DNA of 64,000 nt from Magnetospirillum sp. (GCA_027532905.1 JAPZUA010000002.1:124001-188000); one strand, 5' to 3'. Positions 49,164 to 58,460 are shown, counted from the stretch's first letter. Translations and numbers: made by a program. The notes: generated from the sequence alone by a model not told the origin.

Positions 49164-49727
49164 GTGCCAAGAACATTATCCACCGCCATGCAGACGGCCG
49201 TGTCGGCGGCGGCAAAAAGGCCCGTGCTGCTTGCCGAGATCGAGACCGCGACGGGCTTTCTGCGCGTCTGGACCGGCCTTGGCGATCTGACCTTTGACGG
49301 CGACACCTATGCGGGCGTGGGCGCGCTTGCGAGCGTGTCGGCCCCGGAAGAAACGACCGACCTCAAATCGACCGGGCTCGTCTTTTCGATGACCGGCATC
49401 CCCACCTCGCTGCTCGAGCAGTCGGTCAATGCCGTGCGCCAGAACCTGCCAGCACGCCTGTGGCTCGGGTTCTTGGACATGGGCACCGGGGCGCTGATCG
49501 CCGATCCGGTACTCGTCTTCGAGGGCACGTGCGGCGTGCCGAGCACCGAGGAAACCGGCGAGACCTGCACGATCGCGCTGTCGGCCGAGAACATCATGGC
49601 TTCGCTCAAGCGCCCGCGCGAGATCCGCTACACGCCGGAAGACCAGGCCAATCGCGCCGATGGCGACAAGGGTTTCGACTACAACGCCCTGCTGCAGGAC
49701 AAATCCATAGATTGGGGGAGTTCGTGA
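49164..49727 (+). CDS. Tail hub protein, DUF2163-like
   Basis: A 187-residue protein; GTG start at 49164. 'VLLAEIETATGFLRVWTGLGDLTFDGDTYAG' in parts, 'GIPTSLLEQSVNAVRQNLPARLWLGFLD' and 'RYTPEDQANRADGDKGFDYNALLQDKSIDWG' match the GTA gp13-like hub. Coupled by TGATG to the next gene. Confidence 0.8.
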   Translation: MPRTLSTAMQTAVSAAAKRPVLLAEIETATGFLRVWTGLGDLTFDGDTYAGVGALASVSAPEETTDLKSTGLVFSMTGIPTSLLEQSVNAVRQNLPARLWLGFLDMGTGALIADPVLVFEGTCGVPSTEETGETCTIALSAENIMASLKRPREIRYTPEDQANRADGDKGFDYNALLQDKSIDWGSS

Positions 49728-50140
49728 TGTCGATGCGGCTCGAAGGCTGGGAACTGCGCCTCGCATCGCTCGTCGACAAGTTCGAGCGCAGCAGCTACGC
49801 GCTCGGCAGCAACGATTGCTTCCGCTTCGCATGCGAGACCGTCGCCGCCCTCACGGGGCGCGACGCCTGGCCGCAATTCGAGGGCCGCTATGCCACGCGC
49901 AAGGATGCGATTCGCCTGATCCGTGGCGTCGATCCCGATCTCAAGCGCGCCGTCGAAATCGTGTTCGGCGTCGAGCCGGTCGCGATCTTCGGCGCCGGCC
50001 GCGGCGATCTTTATCTTTTTGTGGACGGTCTGCCGCATCTGGGCGTGGGCCTCGGCGCGCACGTGGCCGTGATGCTCCCCGAAGGGTTGGGCAGCGTGCG
50101 CATCGACGACAAGCGGCTGCAAGCCGCCTGGCGGGTCTGA
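49727..50140 (+). CDS. Tail-tip peptidase-like protein (NlpC/P60-like, DUF6950)
   Basis: A 137-residue protein with a possible catalytic Cys31 ('GSNDCFRFACETVAAL') and His112 ('LGAHVAVML'), in the position of GTA gene 14. It may cut peptidoglycan cross-links during DNA entry. GGGGGAG before the ATG. Confidence 0.75.
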   Translation: MSMRLEGWELRLASLVDKFERSSYALGSNDCFRFACETVAALTGRDAWPQFEGRYATRKDAIRLIRGVDPDLKRAVEIVFGVEPVAIFGAGRGDLYLFVDGLPHLGVGLGAHVAVMLPEGLGSVRIDDKRLQAAWRV

Positions 50141-50143
50141 CAC

Positions 50144-53100
50144 ATGCCGGGCTTTGTCGCCGCCGCCGTCGCCACGGCCGTCTTCTCGGGCTCGACCTTC
50201 TCGGTCGCCGCCGGCCTCACGCTGGGCTTTTCCTGGGGCGCCTTCGCGGGCGCCTTGGTGCTGGGCGGCGTGTCGTCGCTGCTCGCACCCAAGCCCAAAG
50301 GTGGCGGGGCTCTGCCGAGCTTCGATCGCATCGCGCAAGACCGCACCGTCACGGTCCAAGAGGCGGTGGGCAAGGGCAAACTCCATTTCGGCCGGTTGCG
50401 CATCGGCGGCACGCGCACGCTTGTCGAGCAGACCGGCGGCAACAAAGGCACGCTGCACATCCTGATCACGCTCTCGGCGAACCCTCTCAAGGGCATGGAT
50501 GAGCTGTGGTTTGCCGACGAGGTGGTGCCGCTCGACGCAAACGGCGACGCGACAGGCAACTATGCGGGCTACGCAAAGGCGTGGTTTGGCGACGGCACGT
50601 CCTCGGGCGACGCCACGCTGAATGCCAAGCTCAAAGAGGCGGTCCCGGCTTTGTGGACCGACGCGCACAAGCAGACCGGTTGCGCGAAGCTTTATGTGCA
50701 GCTGATCTGGAACGCCGACAAATTCGCAAATGGCGTGCCGAACATGACGATCGTCGGCCCCTGCGAAACCGCGATCGAGGATCCGCGCGACGCATCGACC
50801 GGCTGGACCGACAATGCGGCCCTCGTGCTGGCGCGTTACCTCACGATCCCGCAGAACGCCGGCGGCTTCGGCGCGGCCTGGTCGGAGATCGACGAAGCCG
50901 AACTCGCCGCGGCAGCGAGTATTTGCGACGAGATCGTCGGCTTGCGCGCCAAACAAACGACGTTCACGGCCAATGCCGGGACCGATCTGATCACGCTCGC
51001 CGACGGCGACATGAACCTCGTCACGGGCAGCCGCGTGCGCGTATCGAGTGCGGGCACGCTGCCGGGCGGCCTCACGGCCACGACGGATTATTTTTTCATC
51101 GTGGTCGGCAACCTCACCGGCAAGCTCGCGACGACGGAAGAAAACGCCAAAGCGGGCACGGCGATCGATCTTTCGTCGGCGGGCAGCGGCACGCACACTA
51201 TTCGCGTCGCCACCAACTTTACGGCCGATCCGGCGACCGATCGCATCACGCTTGCCGACGCAAGCGGCCGCCTGCGCACCGGCACGGTCGTGCGGCTTTT
51301 CACCGACGGCACGCTGCCGGGCGGGCTTGCGACGGGCACGGATTACTATTTCAGCGAAACCGGCTCGAAAATCGGCGGCCTCGCAACTACGCTTGCCAAC
51401 GCGCGCACGCGTACGCTGATCGACATCACCTCGGCGGGTACGGGCACGCACCAGATCGCCGCCGTGGGCGAGCCGCGCTACACCGCCAACGGCACGGCCG
51501 CCACGGAATCGGCCCCCGACAAGATCATCGGCGACATGCTCACCGCGATGGGCGGCCGCCTGATCCGCTCGGAAGGCAAATGGATCATTCGCGCGGGCGC
51601 CTGGCGCGCTTCGTCGCGCACGCTCGCCGCAGACGATCTGGTCGAAGGTTTCAAAGTGGCGTGGCGCCGCGAGCCGCGCGACGTGTTCAACGGCGTCAAA
51701 GGCACGTTTGTCGATCCCGATGGCGGCTGGCAGGCCACGGACTATCCCTCGGTCGCTCCGGCCGCGTTCCTCACCGAAGACCAGGGCGTGCGCGCCTGGT
51801 CGAGCGGCTACAATCTCGAATTCACGATTTCGCCGAGCATGGCGCAGCGCCTGGCGCGCATCGAGCTCGAGCGCGTGCGCCGCCAGATCGGCACATCGCT
51901 CGTCGGCAAACTTTCGTGCCTCGATGTGCGCGGCGGCGACACGGTCGCCTTCGACTGGCCGCGCTACGGCTGGACCGGCAAAACCTTCGAGGTCACGCGT
52001 TTCAAATTCGGCCAGCGGTCGGACGGAGACGCGCCCTCGATCGTCTGCGAAATGGAATTGGCCGAGATCGACGCGAATGTCTATGCCTGGAATCCGGCGA
52101 CCGACGAAGCTTCGATGTCCCCGGCCCCGCGCACGAATCTGCCGAGTGCTTCGACCGTCGCCCCGCCGACGGACCTCGTGCTGTCGTCGGGCACGGGCGA
52201 GCTCGACACGCGCAACGACGGCACCATCTTCTCGCGCCTCAAGGCGGCATGGACGGCCCCCGCTGATGCTTATGTCGTCTCGGGCGGCCTGATCGAGATC
52301 CAGTACAAAAAATCCGCCGATGCCGATTGGGGCCCAAGCGAATTCACGCAAGGCAGTGCGACCTCCTATCGCATCCTCGATGTCGCCGACGGTGTCGCCT
52401 ACGATCTGCGCATCCGCAGCCGCAACTATATCGGCGCCACGTCGCCCAATTGGGTCACGGCGACGAACCATGTCGTGCTCGGCAAGACCGATCTGCCGTC
52501 GGACGTGGCGGGCTTTTCGGCCGCCGCAAACGGCTCGGCGGTGGTGCTGCGCTGGCAGGCCGTGTCCGATCTCGATCTCGGCGGCTACGATCTGCGCTTC
52601 TCGCCGCAGACCGTGAACGACTGGAACGCGGCCACGCCCGTGAGCCAGGCGACGGGGGCGACATCTGTCACCACGATCGCGATCCCGCCCGGCGATTGGC
52701 GCTTCTACATCAAGGCTCGCGACAATTCGGGCAATCTCTCGGCCAATGCGGCAACCTCGCTCGCGTCGATCGGCGCCATCCCGGTCAATTCGACGAACAA
52801 GATCGTTTTCGCCGCCCCGCAAGCCCCCGATTGGCTGGGCACCAAGACCGACTGCCATGTGCATTGGACCGGCGTGCTGGTGCCGAACTCGACCAAGCTC
52901 GCCAGCGAGATCACCGAGGAAGAGGCCGCCGCCTCGTTCAACGCGTATCCGGTCGCCGAGGCGATCTACGAAGCGCCCGAGATCGATCTTCTCTACGACA
53001 GCCAGGTGCGCACCTACGCGGGCACGGCCGCGCGCCTGTGCCCCGGCGAAACCGTCGGCGGCGCCATCTGCCAGCTTGAACAGGATTACCGCCTGTCGGC

Positions 53101-53461
53101 CGACAGCTATGACGGTTTCGAGCCCTGGACGATCGGCACCAACGATCTGCGCTACGCCAAGCAGCGCATCAAGCTGCGCAGCGGCGACGGCATCCAGGTC
53201 GCTACGGCCTTCACGCCGACAGCGGACGCAACCTTGCGCACCGAAGAGGGCATCGGGGTCGCGGTGCCGTCGGGCGGCCTCACCGTCACGTTCGCGCGCC
53301 GGTTTTTCAGCGCCCCAAACGTGCAGGTGACGCCCACGGGCGGTGCCGTGCAGCAAGCCTGGGCCGAAAGCATCACCGAAACGGGTTTCGTTCTCAAAAC
53401 CGCAAACGGCAGCGGTGCGGCGACGGCCGGCACCGCCAATTGGCAAGCAATCGGAGTCTAG
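50144..53461 (+). CDS. Tail tip / host-specificity protein (GTA gp15/J-like)
   Basis: An 1105-residue baseplate protein. A hydrophobic N-terminus (5-45) is followed by the tip-attachment region ('LSANPLKGMDELWFADEVVPLDANG' in parts), two tandem copies of an 85-residue beta domain (GTLPGGL at 51053 and 51308), a further core, and fibronectin-III-like domains from about residue 670. It forms the tail tip and probably contacts the host surface. Confidence 0.88.
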   Translation: MPGFVAAAVATAVFSGSTFSVAAGLTLGFSWGAFAGALVLGGVSSLLAPKPKGGGALPSFDRIAQDRTVTVQEAVGKGKLHFGRLRIGGTRTLVEQTGGNKGTLHILITLSANPLKGMDELWFADEVVPLDANGDATGNYAGYAKAWFGDGTSSGDATLNAKLKEAVPALWTDAHKQTGCAKLYVQLIWNADKFANGVPNMTIVGPCETAIEDPRDASTGWTDNAALVLARYLTIPQNAGGFGAAWSEIDEAELAAAASICDEIVGLRAKQTTFTANAGTDLITLADGDMNLVTGSRVRVSSAGTLPGGLTATTDYFFIVVGNLTGKLATTEENAKAGTAIDLSSAGSGTHTIRVATNFTADPATDRITLADASGRLRTGTVVRLFTDGTLPGGLATGTDYYFSETGSKIGGLATTLANARTRTLIDITSAGTGTHQIAAVGEPRYTANGTAATESAPDKIIGDMLTAMGGRLIRSEGKWIIRAGAWRASSRTLAADDLVEGFKVAWRREPRDVFNGVKGTFVDPDGGWQATDYPSVAPAAFLTEDQGVRAWSSGYNLEFTISPSMAQRLARIELERVRRQIGTSLVGKLSCLDVRGGDTVAFDWPRYGWTGKTFEVTRFKFGQRSDGDAPSIVCEMELAEIDANVYAWNPATDEASMSPAPRTNLPSASTVAPPTDLVLSSGTGELDTRNDGTIFSRLKAAWTAPADAYVVSGGLIEIQYKKSADADWGPSEFTQGSATSYRILDVADGVAYDLRIRSRNYIGATSPNWVTATNHVVLGKTDLPSDVAGFSAAANGSAVVLRWQAVSDLDLGGYDLRFSPQTVNDWNAATPVSQATGATSVTTIAIPPGDWRFYIKARDNSGNLSANAATSLASIGAIPVNSTNKIVFAAPQAPDWLGTKTDCHVHWTGVLVPNSTKLASEITEEEAAASFNAYPVAEAIYEAPEIDLLYDSQVRTYAGTAARLCPGETVGGAICQLEQDYRLSADSYDGFEPWTIGTNDLRYAKQRIKLRSGDGIQVATAFTPTADATLRTEEGIGVAVPSGGLTVTFARRFFSAPNVQVTPTGGAVQQAWAESITETGFVLKTANGSGAATAGTANWQAIGV

Positions 53462-53462
53462 A

Positions 53463-55037
53463 ATGGTCGCAGCCTATATCGCCCCCGACAACACGTCGCA
53501 GCTTTGGCCGGTTTGGCGTTCCGGCATCGACGCCGCCATCGTCGCCGGCGCGCGGATCTCGGTCGCCTTCCTGCCGCAAGCCCAGGACACGCCGAACATG
53601 ACGGTGAAGGTGCTCGCCGGCGCTTTGATGATCGGCGGCGTGCTGACCGAGGTCGCGGCGCAGAACACGGGCACGATCACGGCCCCCGTCGGCAATCCGA
53701 GAATCGACCGCGTTGTTCTCAATCCCGCCGACGGCACGATCGCGGTCGTGACCGGCACGCCCGGTGCTTCGCCTGTGGCCCCGGCGATCCCGGCCGACCG
53801 CCTGCCGATCTGCCGTTTCCAGCTGGCGACCAGCACCACCGCGATCGCAAATTCGATGATCATCGACGAGCGCGTGCTGGCGGGCAGTGGTGCCTCGGGC
53901 GGCGGTACGGCGACGATCACCGCCGGCGAAGCGCTGTCGATCCGCGATATCATCTACCAGGATGTGTTTAACCAGCGCGGCGGCGGCGCCGACCGCTGGT
54001 ACCAGGTCGATACCGATGCCATCTCGCCGGTGCGCATCGGCCCGCGCATCGGCATTGCGCTCGCCGCGATCTCGAGCGGTGCGAGCGGAACGGCGCAGGT
54101 GCGCCCCGGCCGCGTCGCAGGCTTTTCGGGCCTCACGGCAGGACAGGCGGTCTTCGCCCACACGACGGCTGGCGGCATCACCCAGACCGCACCGACGCTC
54201 CCGTCGAGCGGCACGCAGAACGCGTCGCGCCTGATCGGCTATGCGGCCAGCTCGACCGAGATCGATTTCGATCCCGAAGACGACACGGTCTTTACGGGGC
54301 GCAATTCTTCGGTTGCGGTCGATGGCACTTTTACCGTCCAGCATTGGCCCGATGCCGGTGCGCGCGAACGCGAGCAGGCGGCGTACATTGTGCAGGCGTC
54401 TGCTGTTTTGACCACAGGCACCTTTGGTGTCGCCACGTCCAGCGCAAAAGCCGTAAGCAACGCGGTCGGGCAAAGTCTCGGGTTTCGATTTGACGCGACC
54501 ACAACCGGCACGCTGACGAGCGCTCGCATTGACGTCAACGCAGTCGTATCCTCCGGCTCGTGGGAAGCGCGGCTCTACACAAACAATGCTGGCAGCCCCG
54601 GAACGCAGATCGGAAGCTCGAGCGGTGCGCAAACGATTAGCGCGGCGGGGGCTGTTACGTTTACCTTCGGCAGCCCGCCGTCGATCACGTCTGCAACGAC
54701 GTATTGGCTCGTCGTTACGCCGACATCTGGCACTCCAAACATCGACGTGAATGCCTGCGCAAATCAAGCTGGTTATGGCTCGGGGCGAAACAATACGATT
54801 ACGTCGATCACGGATACGAGCATCCTCGGGACCGAGGATTGGCGCGTCGAGATTAACCAAAGCGGCTCTGCCCGCGACGAACCGCTCACGATCGGCGGCA
54901 GCGTCGCCAACGCAACCGCCACCGACCGCGTGAATGTGCGCTACGATGACGGCAGCGGTTCGAATGCCGACACGCGCACGACGTTCATAAACCGCACGAA
55001 CGCGACGCGCGATTTGGCCGTGGAGGTGGTGCTGTGA
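53463..55037 (+). CDS. Tail fibre / receptor-binding protein (524 aa)
   Basis: The first 170 residues are a conserved attachment domain ('AFLPQAQDTPNMTVKVLAGALMIGG' in parts); the C-terminal half (about 310-460) resembles a choice-of-anchor R-type beta sandwich ('SLGFRFDATTTGTLTSARI', 'SWEARLYTNNAGSPGTQIGS') and is lower in GC than the rest of the late operon. This is the usual mark of an exchanged receptor-binding module. GTGA overlap to the next gene. Confidence 0.82.
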   Translation: MVAAYIAPDNTSQLWPVWRSGIDAAIVAGARISVAFLPQAQDTPNMTVKVLAGALMIGGVLTEVAAQNTGTITAPVGNPRIDRVVLNPADGTIAVVTGTPGASPVAPAIPADRLPICRFQLATSTTAIANSMIIDERVLAGSGASGGGTATITAGEALSIRDIIYQDVFNQRGGGADRWYQVDTDAISPVRIGPRIGIALAAISSGASGTAQVRPGRVAGFSGLTAGQAVFAHTTAGGITQTAPTLPSSGTQNASRLIGYAASSTEIDFDPEDDTVFTGRNSSVAVDGTFTVQHWPDAGAREREQAAYIVQASAVLTTGTFGVATSSAKAVSNAVGQSLGFRFDATTTGTLTSARIDVNAVVSSGSWEARLYTNNAGSPGTQIGSSSGAQTISAAGAVTFTFGSPPSITSATTYWLVVTPTSGTPNIDVNACANQAGYGSGRNNTITSITDTSILGTEDWRVEINQSGSARDEPLTIGGSVANATATDRVNVRYDDGSGSNADTRTTFINRTNATRDLAVEVVL

Positions 55038-55354
55038 GCGCCGAGCCCAACAATGTCCGTCTGATCCACGTCGACGATCTCAAGACCCTGATGCGCGAGG
55101 CCGCCCAAGAGGGCGTGCGCGATTTCCTGACCGAGCTCGGCATCCCGCGCGACAAGGCGCATCTGCTGCGCAATGCGGTCGAGTTCCAGGTCGCGATCGA
55201 CAAGACCAAGGGCGAGGTCGGCCGCGAGATCACCAAGGCGATCGCCAAGGCGCTGATCTGGGTGTTCGTGCTCGGCCTCGTCGCCGCCGGCGCCAAGGCG
55301 CTTGGCCTCGGCGTGCCCGCGTGGCTCGCCGCCTCGGCCGCCAGCAAACCCTAG
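55034..55354 (+). CDS. Small membrane protein of the lysis region (DUF6127-like)
   Basis: A 106-residue protein; GTG start overlapping the fibre stop. A soluble helical part ('DLKTLMREAAQEGVRDFLTELG') leads to one membrane helix (about 72-98). It resembles DUF6127 proteins. It may be a holin partner or antiholin. Confidence 0.68.
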   Translation: MSAEPNNVRLIHVDDLKTLMREAAQEGVRDFLTELGIPRDKAHLLRNAVEFQVAIDKTKGEVGREITKAIAKALIWVFVLGLVAAGAKALGLGVPAWLAASAASKP

Positions 55355-55363
55355 GAGACCGAC

Positions 55364-56068
55364 ATGGACGAACGGCAAGCCCGCGCGGCGGACGTCGCGC
55401 GCATCGGCGGCGTATTGCCCGAAACCGTCGCGGCCGTGACCGATGCGATCGCGGCGGCCGGTGGCAACGCGCTTGCGTGCACCACATTCGCGGGCCCGCT
55501 CGCCGTGGCGTGCAAGCGCTTCGATATCCTCACGCGGCTGCGCCTGGCGCATTTTGTGGCGCAGCTCGGGCACGAGTCGGGCGGCTTTTCCCGCGTCGAA
55601 GAGAACCTCAATTACACGGCCGTGCGCATCCGCGAAGTGTGGGGCGAGCGCTTCGCCACGAACGCGATGGCCGAGCCCTATGCGCGCAACCCGATCGCCT
55701 TGGCGAATCTCGTCTATGCCAGCCGCAACGGCAACGGCCCGGTCGCCTCGGGCGATGGCTGGACCTATCGCGGCCGGGGCCTGATCCAGCTCACCGGCCG
55801 CCGCAACTATCGCGCCGCAGGTGCCGCCCTCGGCATCCCGCTCGAGGCCGATCCCGAGCAAGCGCGCAGCCCGTGGAATGCCGGGCTGATCGCCGGTTGG
55901 TTCTGGCAGCAGGCCAAATGCAACGCGCACGCCGACAAGGGCGAGGCGGGGCTGGCGGCCGTCACGCGGGCGATCAATGGCGGCCAAACCGGCCTGCAAG
56001 ACCGCGCCAACCGCTACGAGCGCGCGCTGGCGGCCCTCGCCGCACACCCCGAAACCTTGGAGGCCTAG
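55364..56068 (+). CDS. Endolysin, GH19 chitinase/lysozyme type
   Basis: A 234-residue enzyme of glycoside hydrolase family 19: 'LRLAHFVAQLGHESGGF' with catalytic Glu71, 'RVEENLNYTA', and 'YRGRGLIQLTGRRNYRAAG'. It has no signal peptide, so it needs a holin for release. AGGAGA 8 bp before the ATG. Confidence 0.93.
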   Translation: MDERQARAADVARIGGVLPETVAAVTDAIAAAGGNALACTTFAGPLAVACKRFDILTRLRLAHFVAQLGHESGGFSRVEENLNYTAVRIREVWGERFATNAMAEPYARNPIALANLVYASRNGNGPVASGDGWTYRGRGLIQLTGRRNYRAAGAALGIPLEADPEQARSPWNAGLIAGWFWQQAKCNAHADKGEAGLAAVTRAINGGQTGLQDRANRYERALAALAAHPETLEA

Positions 56069-56071
56069 CCC

Positions 56072-56662
56072 ATGCTGCAAGCCCTGATCCCGCTCGCCCT
56101 GCAATTCGTGCCCGGCCTGGTCGGGGCGGCCTTCGGCAAAAACGCCGAGGCCGTCGCCACCGCCGTCGGCGAAACCGCGAAGGCGGTGTTCGGCACCGAC
56201 GACAAAGACCAGATCGAAAAGGCGATCGCGGCCGACCCGAACCTTGCGATGCGCTTCAAGGAAAAGCTGCTCGATCTGCGCGACCGAGAATCCCAGCGCG
56301 CGCACGAAGAGCGCATGGGCGAGCTCAAGGATCTCGAAAACGCGCGCGACCTGTTCAAGAACGGCGGCCAGTCGGTGTCGAGCAATCTCGCCTACGTCAC
56401 GGTCGCGGCGTTCTTCGTGATCAATGCCGCGATGCTGTGGGGCTACTACGCGCTGCTCACGCAGGGCGTGCAGATCAAGAACCCCGAGCTCGTAATCGCG
56501 ATCGCGAACGCGGTAGGCCTGCTCGCCGGATTCATCAATTCGAAGGCCGAGCAGGTCTATGGCTTTTTCTTCGGCTCGTCGGTCTCGGCCCGCTCGAACG
56601 CCCAGGCCGCAGGTGCGGCGCTGGGCGACATCGCCAAGAAAGCGGCGGGGGCGGGGCGATGA
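56072..56662 (+). CDS. Holin, 3-TM phage type
   Basis: A 196-residue protein with an N-terminal hydrophobic helix (about 3-22), a long charged helix (70-105), then two membrane helices (about 108-130 and 142-162). This is the '3TM-type holin' layout. It lies 3 bp after the endolysin. Confidence 0.8.
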   Translation: MLQALIPLALQFVPGLVGAAFGKNAEAVATAVGETAKAVFGTDDKDQIEKAIAADPNLAMRFKEKLLDLRDRESQRAHEERMGELKDLENARDLFKNGGQSVSSNLAYVTVAAFFVINAAMLWGYYALLTQGVQIKNPELVIAIANAVGLLAGFINSKAEQVYGFFFGSSVSARSNAQAAGAALGDIAKKAAGAGR

Positions 56663-56973
56663 GCGAGAAGCTGCGCGCGACCGTCGATGGCCACGGTCAA
56701 TCGAATGGGCATCTGCACTTCTGCCCTGGATGCGACGACATGCACCGGCTGCCGCCCGGCTGGGCTTTCAACGGCGATCTCGTCAAGCCGACCTATTCGC
56801 CGAGCTTCAAGCACACCTGGGGCCGCCACAAGCCGGGCCAGCCGGAGAAATGCTGCCACTACATCCTCACGGACGGCGTGCTCAATTTCTGCGGCGACAG
56901 CACGCATGCGCTCGCGGGCCAAAGCGTCCCGTTGCCGCCGATCCCGGAACGCTATGCGGATTGGGGTCGATGA
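56659..56973 (+). CDS. DUF6527-like phage protein
   Basis: A 104-residue protein with Cys/His pairs ('HFCPGCDDMH', 'CCHYILTDGVLNFCGDSTHALAGQ'), suggesting a metal-binding beta domain of the DUF6527 type. ATGA overlap on both sides. Function unknown. Confidence 0.72.
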   Translation: MSEKLRATVDGHGQSNGHLHFCPGCDDMHRLPPGWAFNGDLVKPTYSPSFKHTWGRHKPGQPEKCCHYILTDGVLNFCGDSTHALAGQSVPLPPIPERYADWGR

Positions 56974-57293
56974 TGAGCGAGAAACTGAAACACCGTGCCG
57001 ATCTAAATGGACCTTGGGGCTCAACAGCCGCCGAGGATTTCGATGCCGACGAACATCTTAAACGTGGCGAGTTCTGTTATCACCGCGACGAGATCGGCGT
57101 CATCAAGTGGATAACGTTCTGGCCCCTTGATTGTGGGACATGGCTTACGGTTTCAATCCTGCCGAACCGGCAAGCCAACGGCCATTCTTGGACGCTGACA
57201 GGCCCAGAGGATGCACCCACGCTCCATCCAAGCGTAAACGCAAACGGCATTTGGCATGGTTTTCTGACGGCCGGTGTCGCCAAAGCCTGCTGA
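56970..57293 (+). CDS. Second DUF6527-like phage protein
   Basis: A 107-residue protein related in pattern to the previous one ('FWPLDCGTWLTVSILP', 'HSWTLTGPEDAPTLHPSV', 'WHGFLTAGVAKAC') but missing most of its Cys/His pairs. Its codon use is less GC-rich, so it is likely a more recent arrival, not a fresh duplicate. Last late gene, 42 bp before the terminator. Confidence 0.68.
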   Translation: MMSEKLKHRADLNGPWGSTAAEDFDADEHLKRGEFCYHRDEIGVIKWITFWPLDCGTWLTVSILPNRQANGHSWTLTGPEDAPTLHPSVNANGIWHGFLTAGVAKAC

Positions 57294-57334
57294 CGAACGT
57301 TGACGACCGATTAAGGGTCTATGTGACCAAGTGT

Positions 57335-57366
57335 AAAGCCCGCCCCGGGAAACCAGGGCGGGCTTT
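57335..57366. terminator. Bidirectional terminator at the end of the late operon
   Basis: AAAGCCCGCCC (57335-57345) pairs perfectly with 57356-57366 (11 bp, 10-nt loop), giving A and T runs on either side so that it works on both strands. It separates the late operon from the convergent M48 gene. Confidence 0.9.
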
Positions 57367-57368
57367 CT

Positions 57369-58460
57369 TCATTTCGGCGGTTCGACCGTCGTGACCGCCT
57401 TTTTCTCGTTGGGCACCAGCGGTGCGCCGGCGGCGCGCTTGGCGTCGATCTCGGCGATCGCGGCCTGCAGCGCCACGAAGCGGTCGTTCGTGGCCGGGTG
57501 CGTGCTGGTGTGCGAGATCCCGCCCGGGTTCTCGACCGCCATGCGGCGCCAGAATTGCGGCGCATTGTCGATCGCGAAACCCGCGCGCGCCATCACATAG
57601 AGCCCCACATAATCCGCCTCGGCTTCGAAATCCGGCGAGTTCGCATTCGCGGCCGCGTTCATGAAGGCCCCGCCCGTGCGCACGCCGGTCAGGCCCTGCA
57701 GCAGCCCGTCCAGAATGGCGCCGATCACGGCGTTGCCCTGCTTGGCGTCGATATGGCCGCGCATATTGTGGGCGAGCTCGTGCGCCACGATCAGCGCCAA
57801 TTCCTCGTCTGTCGACGCAAAGCGCACCATGCCCGAAAACATCACGATCCTGCTGCCGTCCGCGTAGGCGTTGAGCTGCGGGTTCTGCTGGTAGACGACC
57901 TGATAGTCGCAAGACGGCACGCGCTGCAGCGTCGCCTCGAGCGGCGTGCCGTCGCGCGACACGCGCACGGTCACGGCCGGATCCTTGGTCGCCAGCGCCT
58001 TCTCGACGGCCGCCATGCCGTCGCGCCCGGCCGGAATCGGCGTGTCGCCGATGCGCTCGATCACGTCGCCCACGTGCAGGCCTGCAAGGGCGGCCGGGCC
58101 GCCCGCCGTCACGCTGGCCACGGCAACGGCCTCGTTGATGCCCTTGTCGCGCGCGGCTTCGCGCATGGCGCCGGAATACATCGCGGCCGTGCGCAGCGAG
58201 AAGCCGCCGGCGGGCCGCACCCGCGTGCCGCACAGCTCGGCCCCGGCCGACAGCACGCGGAAGGCGACGTCGTTGAGGCGCAGGCGCTGGGTCTCGAGAT
58301 TGTCGAACGCCATGCCGCGCTGCAGCTTGGCCTCGGCCCCCGAGGCGGCCGAATCGACCGTCGGCCGCTCGGTCGTGGGCGCGCACGCGCCGAGCGCGAG
58401 GACGGCACAGAGCGCGAAGACGGGGGCGAGGGCGGCGAGGCGGGAAAGACTACGAAACAT
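57369..58460 (-). CDS. Lipoprotein M48 metallopeptidase with PDZ domain (prophage cargo)
   Basis: A 363-residue lipoprotein: signal peptide and lipobox LGAC (Cys26), a PDZ domain (about 105-175, 'GGPAALAGLHVGDVIERIGDTPI'), then an M48 zinc peptidase with HELAH at 227-231, a third ligand in 'FEAEADYVG' (Glu281) and 'STHPATNDR' near the end. GGGGAG 7 bp before the ATG. It would act in the periplasm at a membrane, in protein quality control or envelope change. It lies inside both att sites and the right arm sites, is oriented against the late operon and is not a usual phage structural gene. The 270 bp before it hold no gene. Confidence 0.9.
   Translation of the reverse strand: MFRSLSRLAALAPVFALCAVLALGACAPTTERPTVDSAASGAEAKLQRGMAFDNLETQRLRLNDVAFRVLSAGAELCGTRVRPAGGFSLRTAAMYSGAMREAARDKGINEAVAVASVTAGGPAALAGLHVGDVIERIGDTPIPAGRDGMAAVEKALATKDPAVTVRVSRDGTPLEATLQRVPSCDYQVVYQQNPQLNAYADGSRIVMFSGMVRFASTDEELALIVAHELAHNMRGHIDAKQGNAVIGAILDGLLQGLTGVRTGGAFMNAAANANSPDFEAEADYVGLYVMARAGFAIDNAPQFWRRMAVENPGGISHTSTHPATNDRFVALQAAIAEIDAKRAAGAPLVPNEKKAVTTVEPPK

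Noticed and set aside
48537-50140. Gene-transfer agent instead of a prophage
   Set aside because: Tail-tip gene order resembles Rhodobacter GTA, but an integrase, att repeats, repressor/Cro switch, replication genes and lysis genes show a full temperate phage.
49679-53446. 1255-codon open frame on the minus strand opposite the tail-tip gene
   Set aside because: A shadow frame produced by the strong third-position GC bias; it lies entirely opposite the well-supported tail genes and its product is Arg/Ala/Gly-rich without domains.
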